A stretch of DNA of 7,595 bases from assembly GCA_015121965.1 (NCBI GenBank), contig JADFAP010000005.1, positions 1 through 7,595 on the forward strand, in the 5' to 3' direction. Positions 1 through 4,778 of the stretch are shown one piece after another. The notes under the pieces are model-generated. The model was given only the letters and a program-made list of their open reading frames with translations. It did no database searches and was not told the DNA's origin. A program made the position numbers and the translations under genes. The stretch is from Candidatus Acidifodinimicrobium mancum (GTDB lineage Archaea; Nanobdellota; Nanobdellia; Parvarchaeales; Parvarchaeaceae). Positions within the stretch are counted from its first letter, which is position 1, and the number at the start of each line of letters is the position of its first letter.

Positions 1-5
1 TATCA

Positions 6-78
6 GGGCTCGTGGCGCAACTGGTAACGCGCTCCCATGGCATGGGAGAGACTTCGGGTTCGAAACCCGACGAGTCCA
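6..78 (+). tRNA. tRNA-Ala, anticodon GGC
   Basis: This is a complete intron-free tRNA that reads GCC (and probably GCU) alanine codons. The 7-bp acceptor stem pairs 6-12 with 71-77, followed by discriminator A78. The D arm has the GG pair at 23-24. The anticodon stem CTCCC (32-36) pairs with GGGAG (44-48) around the loop ATGGCAT, placing GGC at 39-41 after the invariant T38. The variable loop is 5 nt (49-53). The T arm is TCGGG/CCCGA (54-58, 66-70) around TTCGAAA. The third acceptor pair is G8:T75, which is the G3:U70 wobble that marks alanine tRNAs for AlaRS, so stem and anticodon agree on identity. The 3' CCA is not encoded. The C13:A22 position of the D stem (C18/A27) is unpaired. Any promoter lies upstream of the window. 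Confidence 0.96.
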
Positions 79-104
79 CTTATTTGTTCTTCCCTTTCTT
101 CGGT
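79..104 (+). terminator. possible T-rich terminator of the tRNA gene
   Basis: Directly after the tRNA the + strand is T-rich, with TATTTGTTCTTCCCTTTCTT at 81-100. Archaeal RNA polymerase commonly stops at T-rich non-template stretches, so tRNA transcription may end here. The same bases encode the basic C-terminal tail of the convergent membrane-protein gene, and the T-richness may simply reflect its lysine codons. There is no hairpin. Confidence 0.3.
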
Positions 105-1105
105 AAGTTCAAGTATAAGTTCGGAGGAGGATTACCCTTTTTGTACGCGTCTATCTCCGATTTCGTCGCAAATCCACCGCCTTTTTGCCCTGATTGACCA
201 AGCCTAAAGAAGCTCTTTCCGCCTTTCAGTGAGCTTGCCGGCACAACGAAGGATTTGTTTGATGAGGACTGTTGATTGTTGAAAGCGCCTCTGACTGCTT
301 TCGTTGGTATCCTAACTATGCGTTCTCTGTGACCCAGCAACCATCTGATTAAAGCTAAAAGCAGGAGGGCTAAGATGATTATCCCGAATACTAAGCCGGA
401 CAATGCCAAAAAGTGTAGGAAGCCTGGAACTAACAGCGAAACAGCGACGACAATGATGATGATGGCTGAGATGAACTTCGAAAAAGTGGATTTCGCTCTC
501 TTGTAGGTGAGAGCATAGACGATGTATATGATGATGATCACAAACATGTACGCAAGGATCGGCAGCATAAGACCACTGAGGTCAAAGCCAAGAACATTGT
601 CTATGTAGTTGCCAATATAAGGGTTTGAAGCAAACAATGTGTACAAGAGAATAACAGCCAAGACTATGCCGACGACCTTCCCCGGTGTGCTTAACCTCTT
701 TCTAGCAAACACCAGCACGGCTAAGACTAGAACAATGAAGGCTAATACGAAAGCAATGCTACTTAAAAGCGCCAGGTACTTCGGATTCAGATACAGTATA
801 ACCAGCAGTATAGCCCCGAAAAGCATGCCTATAACGCCAGCGCCATTGGATAGATGTGTTCCCTTCAAAGCACCGTAGATTATGAAAGCCACTAGGGCGC
901 TTATTATAACCGCCAAGATGATACTCATCGGTATGCCAAACAACGTTGATCCTGAGTAATTGCCAAAATTCAGCGAAGACAGAAGGTTTCCTGTGGATGT
1001 CTGGGAAATCGGCGGGGATGAAAAAGCATTGGATAAGCCGATCGAGAGAACAAAAGAAACCACCAAAGCAATAGCTAATCCGGCATATTTCCTATGGGAT
1101 AACAT
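80..1105 (-). CDS. eight-helix membrane protein with basic C-terminal tail, function unknown
   Basis: I do not recognise this 341-residue protein. Hydrophobic segments lie at about residues 8-24, 59-80, 90-106, 110-134, 143-160, 177-199, 211-232 and 236-256. Positive residues sit at the N-terminus (HRK) and in the loops near 135-143 (ARKRLSTPGK) and 201-210 (YKRAKSTFSK), and follow the last helix (GHRERIVR), which predicts N-in/C-in topology with eight helices. The first segment could instead be a cleaved signal sequence, with small residues near 24-30. Residues 257-341 form a polar, Lys/Gly/Ser-rich, probably disordered cytoplasmic tail ending in a proline- and lysine-rich stretch. No transporter, enzyme or channel motif is visible. 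The ATG at 1103-1105 lies 26 bases after a TATA-like element, suggesting a leaderless mRNA. The TAA stop (80-82) is one base from the convergent tRNA-Ala. Confidence 0.85.
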   Translation of the reverse strand: MLSHRKYAGLAIALVVSFVLSIGLSNAFSSPPISQTSTGNLLSSLNFGNYSGSTLFGIPMSIILAVIISALVAFIIYGALKGTHLSNGAGVIGMLFGAILLVILYLNPKYLALLSSIAFVLAFIVLVLAVLVFARKRLSTPGKVVGIVLAVILLYTLFASNPYIGNYIDNVLGFDLSGLMLPILAYMFVIIIIYIVYALTYKRAKSTFSKFISAIIIIVVAVSLLVPGFLHFLALSGLVFGIIILALLLLALIRWLLGHRERIVRIPTKAVRGAFNNQQSSSNKSFVVPASSLKGGKSFFRLGQSGQKGGGFATKSEIDAYKKGNPPPNLYLNLPKKGKNK

Positions 1106-1125
1106 AAGATATCTATGTATATCAG

Positions 1126-1140
1126 TATATTTTAAGCTTT
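1126..1140 (-). promoter_or_regulatory. BRE/TATA-like promoter of the membrane-protein gene
   Basis: Read on the minus strand, a purine-rich BRE-like AAAGC (1136-1140) precedes TTAAAATA (1128-1135). The TATA centre is about 26 bases before the ATG at 1105, so the transcript would start at or very near the start codon. No Shine-Dalgarno sequence is present. Motif recognised by eye only. Confidence 0.55.
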
Positions 1141-1153
1141 ATTCCAGATTTGT

Positions 1154-1166
1154 AAAAAGTTAAATA
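1154..1166 (+). promoter_or_regulatory. BRE/TATA-like promoter of the TFS-like gene
   Basis: AAAAAG (1154-1159) followed by TTAAATA (1160-1166) fits an archaeal BRE plus TATA box. Its centre is about 44 bases before the ATG at 1207, so initiation about 25 bases downstream would give a leader of roughly 18-20 nt. This differs from the other promoters in the window, which point to leaderless transcripts. Confidence 0.5.
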
Positions 1167-1195
1167 CATAGACATTCAAGGTATTACTGTACATT

Positions 1196-1200
1196 GTGAT
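1196..1200 (+). promoter_or_regulatory. probable ribosome binding site of the TFS-like gene
   Basis: GTGAT, six bases before the ATG at 1207, is complementary to the conserved AUCACCUCC end of archaeal 16S rRNA (the GGTGAT form of Shine-Dalgarno). This is the one gene here whose promoter spacing predicts a leader, which supports the site being used and fixes the start at 1207. Confidence 0.45.
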
Positions 1201-1206
1201 TCTAAT

Positions 1207-1407
1207 ATGGAGAAAAAGAAGCTAAAAACCGTCGAAATCGTAAGCAGCAACGAGGAGCTGGACGAGGAGTACGAAAGCATACCTTGTCCGAAGTGTGGAG
1301 AGCTGAAGGTCATAGGATGGTCGCAGCAGACTAGGTCATCGGATGAGCCACCGACCAGGTTCTACAAGTGCATGAAGTGCGGGTACACCTGGAGAGAGTA
1401 CACCTAG
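1207..1407 (+). CDS. TFS/TFIIS-type C-terminal zinc-ribbon protein (one-ribbon transcription factor S)
   Basis: The 66-residue product matches the C-terminal domain of archaeal transcription factor S, the TFIIS-like factor that reaches into the RNA polymerase funnel and stimulates RNA cleavage in backtracked complexes. Zinc ligands are C27, C30, C55 and C58 (CPKCG and CMKCG). The loop QTRSSDEPPTRF carries the Asp46-Glu47 pair that coordinates the catalytic metal in TFS/TFIIS, and the chain ends WREYT like family members. Residues 1-26 are a charged, linker-like segment. Typical TFS is about 100-110 residues with an additional N-terminal (RPB9-like) zinc ribbon, absent here. The frame stays open upstream only to a stop at 1153-1155, and that stretch encodes no cysteine pairs that could form a ribbon, so this is not a mis-called start. 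It may act as a cleavage factor with altered polymerase binding, or as a regulator. Confidence 0.85.
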   Translation: MEKKKLKTVEIVSSNEELDEEYESIPCPKCGELKVIGWSQQTRSSDEPPTRFYKCMKCGYTWREYT

Positions 1408-1430
1408 GAAGCGTAGAACAGTCTATTCTG

Positions 1431-1443
1431 AGAAATTATTTAA
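1431..1443 (+). promoter_or_regulatory. BRE/TATA-like promoter of the reductase-nnrD operon
   Basis: AGAAA (1431-1435) followed by TTATTTAA (1436-1443) lies in the 59-base gap after the TFS-like gene. The TATA centre is about 27 bases before the ATG at 1467, predicting a leaderless or nearly leaderless mRNA. No Shine-Dalgarno site precedes that ATG. Confidence 0.55.
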
Positions 1444-1466
1444 GATAGCAAATCTAATAAAGATAG

Positions 1467-2456
1467 ATGAGTGACTTTGAACTTGTGATAATCGGCGCAG
1501 GACCTACCGGACTGTTCGCAACGTTTGCAGCCGGACTAAGAGAGATTAAGAGCCTGACATTGGAAGAACTTGATTTTCCGGGCGGGCAGATAACTGAACT
1601 TTATCCCGAGAAGATGGTCTATGACATGCCCGGGATACCTAGGATACTGGCGAAGGATCTTGCACAAAAGATGTATGAGCAGGCGACTATGTTCGGAAAT
1701 GAGGTAAGATTCAACTCAAAGGTTACTGACATAAAGCAGCTTAACGATGGAACATTCTCTGTCGAGATCAACGGAAGCCAGAATATAACCTGTCAGGCGG
1801 TGCTGATATGCTCCGGGGTTGGGTCATTTATACCGAACAAGCTTGGAGTGGATGGGGAAGATGAATACGCCGGCAAAGGAGTGTTCCACTCTGTAAAAGT
1901 AATAGACGAATTCAAAGGGCAGGATATAATAATAGTTGGGGCTGGAGACTCAGGCTTTGATTGGGCAAACGAACTAGCGCCAGTAGCAAATAGTATAAAG
2001 ATCCTGCAGCACAACGCTGTAATAAAGGCTGAGGAAAGAAGCATCAAAGAGGCATTGGATTCACACAGGGTAGAGATAAAATTGGAGACCAACATAACGA
2101 AGATAATTGGCGACGGGCAGAAGGTCACCGCTGTTGAGATTGAAGGAAAGAACGGCAAGGAGACAGTTAAAGCGGATTCGATCATCCTAGCTATAAGCTA
2201 CAAGATTGAACCGAATAATTTCAAGTCTATAACTCTGCAGACGAGCGGAAGATACATCAAGGTAAACCATGCCTATGAAACGAACATAAAAGGCATATAC
2301 GCAGCGGGAGACATAGCCAACGTAGCCGACGAGCCAAAATTCAACTTGCTGGCAGTAGGATCGGCTGAAGCCTACACCGCTATAAACAACGTCAAGAAAT
2401 ACGTGCATCCAACATCATCTCTGTTCGGAGGACACAGCTCATCGCTGAACCTATGA
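1467..2456 (+). CDS. thioredoxin-reductase-like ferredoxin--NAD(P)+ reductase (type 2 FNR)
   Basis: This 329-residue flavoprotein should move electrons between ferredoxin (or a similar carrier) and NAD(P)(H). The FAD-binding motif GAGPTG is at residues 10-15, followed by FPGGQITELYPEK (37-49), typical of the type 2 FNR group. The second nucleotide-binding motif, GAGDSGFDWA, is at 158-167. The FAD-contacting GIYAAGDIAN is at 276-285, and the C-terminal HSSSL (323-327) resembles the HSTSL end of Bacillus YumC. It lacks the redox CxxC of true thioredoxin reductases; YumC is about the same length (roughly 330 residues). Oddly, where NADPH-using relatives have an HRR motif contacting the 2'-phosphate, residues 181-183 read QHN, so NADH preference or another donor is possible. 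It overlaps the downstream dehydratase gene by four bases (ATGA), so the two are co-transcribed and probably translationally coupled. Confidence 0.87.
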   Translation: MSDFELVIIGAGPTGLFATFAAGLREIKSLTLEELDFPGGQITELYPEKMVYDMPGIPRILAKDLAQKMYEQATMFGNEVRFNSKVTDIKQLNDGTFSVEINGSQNITCQAVLICSGVGSFIPNKLGVDGEDEYAGKGVFHSVKVIDEFKGQDIIIVGAGDSGFDWANELAPVANSIKILQHNAVIKAEERSIKEALDSHRVEIKLETNITKIIGDGQKVTAVEIEGKNGKETVKADSIILAISYKIEPNNFKSITLQTSGRYIKVNHAYETNIKGIYAAGDIANVADEPKFNLLAVGSAEAYTAINNVKKYVHPTSSLFGGHSSSLNL

Positions 2457-3301
2457 ATTACACACTGATAAACGAGAAGATAATGAGAAGGGTGTACAGC
2501 CGCAGAGATGGCTGGTCGCATAAGGGAGATTTTGGAAAACTGCTTGTTGTCGGCGGAAGCAGGGAATACACTGGTTCGCCGGCGATCGTGGCACTTTCTG
2601 CGCTTAGATCAGGCTGCGATTTCGTGAAGATATTTGCGCCTTTGAGGTCAGCCGATGCATGCGCAAACTTTTCTCCGGAGATAATAGCCATACCATATGA
2701 GAAAGATTACCTGGATGTAAACGCCATTGAGGAGATAGAGAAGATAGGCGCGTGGGCGAAGGTTGTGGAGATGGGTAATGGAATCGGCAGGGATAAACTG
2801 CAGTATGAGCTTGTGAGATCCATTCAAAGGAACATAAAGAAGACGCTTGTCATAGATGCTGATGGGCTGAAGGTGCTGGACACGAATCTACTGAATTTTG
2901 ACACGCTCCTGACTCCAAACAGCTATGAGTTTGAGGTGATGTTCGGAGAGAAACCTAGCAAGGAACTGGATGAGAGGGCAAAACTAGTGAAGGAGAAGGC
3001 AAGGGAATTCAAAACAATCATCCTCCTTAAGGGCCATGTTGATATAGTTTCTGATGGGGAAGATGTGTTCATAAACAAGACAAACAGCCCATACATGACT
3101 AAGGCCGGCACGGGTGACACCTTGGCGGGCATAGCATCCAGCCTTATCGCGCAGGGAAACAGTATCATTGATTCAGCATGCGCCGCATGTTTCATAAACG
3201 GATACACTGGCAGGACCGTTGCTAAGGCAAAGAAGGAAGCGATTTCACCTGTGGATATAATAAACAACATGTATCTGACGCTTTCACGATTCAAGTATTG
3301 A
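2453..3301 (+). CDS. nnrD: ADP/ATP-dependent NAD(P)H-hydrate dehydratase
   Basis: This 282-residue protein belongs to the YjeF C-terminal (carbohydrate-kinase-like) family, which uses ADP or ATP to dehydrate damaged NADHX/NADPHX back to NAD(P)H in the cytoplasm. Visible motifs are HKGDFGKLLVVGGS (23-36), GNGIGRD (108-114; usually GPGLGRD), VIDADGLK (133-140), LTPNSYEF (153-160; usually TPHxGE), LLKG (191-194) and the nucleotide/catalytic loop KAGTGDTLAG (217-226) with Asp222. The length equals the dehydratase domain alone; the NnrE epimerase domain often fused to it is absent and not encoded nearby. The two deviations (N109, N156) leave some doubt about the exact substrate within the ribokinase-like superfamily. 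The ATG lies inside the reductase stop (ATGA). The nearest GGAGG (2427-2431) is too far upstream to serve, so coupling is likely. The 3' end overlaps the convergent GlyRS gene by 11 bases. Confidence 0.85.
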   Translation: MNYTLINEKIMRRVYSRRDGWSHKGDFGKLLVVGGSREYTGSPAIVALSALRSGCDFVKIFAPLRSADACANFSPEIIAIPYEKDYLDVNAIEEIEKIGAWAKVVEMGNGIGRDKLQYELVRSIQRNIKKTLVIDADGLKVLDTNLLNFDTLLTPNSYEFEVMFGEKPSKELDERAKLVKEKAREFKTIILLKGHVDIVSDGEDVFINKTNSPYMTKAGTGDTLAGIASSLIAQGNSIIDSACAACFINGYTGRTVAKAKKEAISPVDIINNMYLTLSRFKY

Positions 3302-4748
3302 ACTTCTTTGATAGAGAATCGAAATCTGAGGACATCGATTCTGATATAACCTTGTCAATGTCTGCCATCTTAACCCTGAACTGCTTCATTGTGTCTCTAT
3401 CCCTAACCGTCACTGTCGAATCTTCTAATGTTTGATAGTCTACTGTAAACGCAAGAGGAACGCCTATCTCATCACCCTTCCTGTATCTCTTCCCTATGCT
3501 GCCGCCATCAAGATAATAGATATTTTGAGAATAAGCCGATGAATTGACTATCTTCTCCGCTACATCCTCCAGCTCCTTCTTCGACAATAGCGGAAAGACT
3601 GCGGACACGAACGGAGCAACTGATGACTTGAGCTTCAGCCAGTATCTCTCACTGTCGCTCATCAGGCTGTTGTAGAGAAGGAGATAAATCAGCCTGTCTG
3701 TGCCGATTGACACCTCAAAGATGCTAGGTATTTTTCCATCAACTTCGACAACCTCTGCTCCGGCTTTCTTGTAGGAGGACAAGTCATAGTCTCCCCTGTA
3801 ATTGCAGGAAGCGACCTCAATCCAGTCCTCTCCTTTTTTGATTTCTATGTCGAAGCTTTCCTTTGAGTAGAACGCCTTGTCGCTGTATAGTTTCCTAAAT
3901 CTGAGGATATCTGAACTAAAGCCTACAGAGGTAAAGAACTTGTGAACATTTGACAGCGCAAAGGCAGTGACCTTATTCTCTATCAGATTTATTTCCAATG
4001 CCTTGTCTACGCCAAGCTTAACGTCCTTGTCTCCATCCCTAAAATTAATCTCCGCAGACCTGTCGACTTCAAATCCAGAATCGTCTGTAAAGAATATTTC
4101 TATATCACTCTGCAGAAACTCCCTCTGCCTTAGAAGGGACTCTCTCGCGGATATCTCGTTCCTGAAAGCCCTGCCAGTCTGCGACATTATCAACGGAAGC
4201 TTCTTTCCGCTGGTTTCGTAGACCCTCTTGAAGTCTAAGAAGATGGACTGGCAAGCTTCTGGTCTCAGGTATGCATTTGACTCCTTTGTGTCACCAATCA
4301 TAATGGGGAACATTAGGTAGAAATGCTCTACCTTCTCAAGAGGGGTCCCACACTTTGAGCATTTTACACCGTTCTTCTTCAAGAGGTCCCTGTACTGATC
4401 ATCTGAAAGACCTTCTACGTTATCGGATATGCCCAACCCTTCCAGCAGCTTGTCCACTCTATATAGAGAACCACATTTCCCACATCTTGTGACGACGTCA
4501 AAAAACTTTGCTTCGTGTCCTGATGCCTTCAGGACCTGCTTTGGAAGGATGCTCGCCCCGGATATCTCGACTGCATCAATCGACTTCAAGAACCTTCTGA
4601 ACAGCGTAAGGACATTGTTCTGTATAGATAGACCTATGGGTCCATAGTCCCAGAACCCACTCAATGCATTCGAGAATATCTCAGCCGATGGGAAGAATAT
4701 CCCCCTGCTCAATGATATCGAAAGCAATTTAGCGTCTAAGTCCGCCAT
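3291..4748 (-). CDS. glyS: glycyl-tRNA synthetase, archaeal/eukaryotic alpha2 type
   Basis: This class II synthetase charges tRNA-Gly with glycine in the cytosol. The 485-residue chain starts with RGIFFPSAEIF and FWDYGPIG (15-38). It has a zinc-binding insertion with C89, C92, C130 and C133. YLRPEACQSIF (160-170) and motif 2, GRAFRNEIS (192-200), follow. WIEVASCNYRGDYDL (309-323) matches the family's W-E-ADR-YDL stretch, and motif 3 is EVSIGTDRLIY (345-355) with Arg352. The anticodon-binding domain begins near VAPF (377) and contains GSIGKRYRKGDEIGVP (416-431) and TVTVRDRDTMKQ (445-456). At 485 residues it is shorter than many archaeal enzymes (about 570) and nearer the Thermus form. The ATG at 4748 lies about 24 bases after a TATA-like element. 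The TGA stop lies inside the end of the opposing nnrD gene. Confidence 0.96.
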   Translation of the reverse strand: MADLDAKLLSISLSRGIFFPSAEIFSNALSGFWDYGPIGLSIQNNVLTLFRRFLKSIDAVEISGASILPKQVLKASGHEAKFFDVVTRCGKCGSLYRVDKLLEGLGISDNVEGLSDDQYRDLLKKNGVKCSKCGTPLEKVEHFYLMFPIMIGDTKESNAYLRPEACQSIFLDFKRVYETSGKKLPLIMSQTGRAFRNEISARESLLRQREFLQSDIEIFFTDDSGFEVDRSAEINFRDGDKDVKLGVDKALEINLIENKVTAFALSNVHKFFTSVGFSSDILRFRKLYSDKAFYSKESFDIEIKKGEDWIEVASCNYRGDYDLSSYKKAGAEVVEVDGKIPSIFEVSIGTDRLIYLLLYNSLMSDSERYWLKLKSSVAPFVSAVFPLLSKKELEDVAEKIVNSSAYSQNIYYLDGGSIGKRYRKGDEIGVPLAFTVDYQTLEDSTVTVRDRDTMKQFRVKMADIDKVISESMSSDFDSLSKKFNT

Positions 4749-4753
4749 TAAAC

Positions 4754-4777
4754 TTAATATAAAACGTTAATATAAAA
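4754..4777 (-). promoter_or_regulatory. GlyRS promoter with duplicated TATA-like element
   Basis: Read on the minus strand, TTTTATATTAA occurs twice as a perfect 11-base direct repeat (4767-4777 and 4754-4764; 13-base period). The copy nearer the Lon-like gene is centred about 24 bases before the GlyRS ATG, the right distance for a leaderless start; the second is centred about 11-13 bases before it. Together they fill nearly all of the 30-base gap. The T-run at 4774-4778, directly after the upstream stop codon, could also help end the Lon-like transcript. Confidence 0.5.
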
Positions 4778-4778
4778 A

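Noticed and set aside
12..197. 61-residue open frame on the + strand
   Set aside because: It starts inside the tRNA-Ala and continues antisense to the membrane-protein gene; it has no promoter and no recognisable protein features.
1412..1428. Weak palindrome around AGAACAGTCTATTCT after the TFS-like gene
   Set aside because: Only four outer bases pair and there is no following T-run; chance level.
1793..2185. 130-residue minus-strand open frame inside the reductase gene
   Set aside because: It is antisense to a clearly conserved flavoprotein and its translation has no coherent domain; a shadow frame.
2427..2431. GGAGG as the nnrD ribosome binding site
   Set aside because: It is 21 bases before the ATG and encodes reductase residues; ATGA coupling explains initiation better.
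2923..3294. 123-residue minus-strand open frame inside nnrD
   Set aside because: It is antisense to conserved nnrD motifs and shows no family features.
3967..4221. 84-residue + strand frame antisense to GlyRS motif 2 region
   Set aside because: GlyRS coding is certain here; the frame is a by-product with no start signals.
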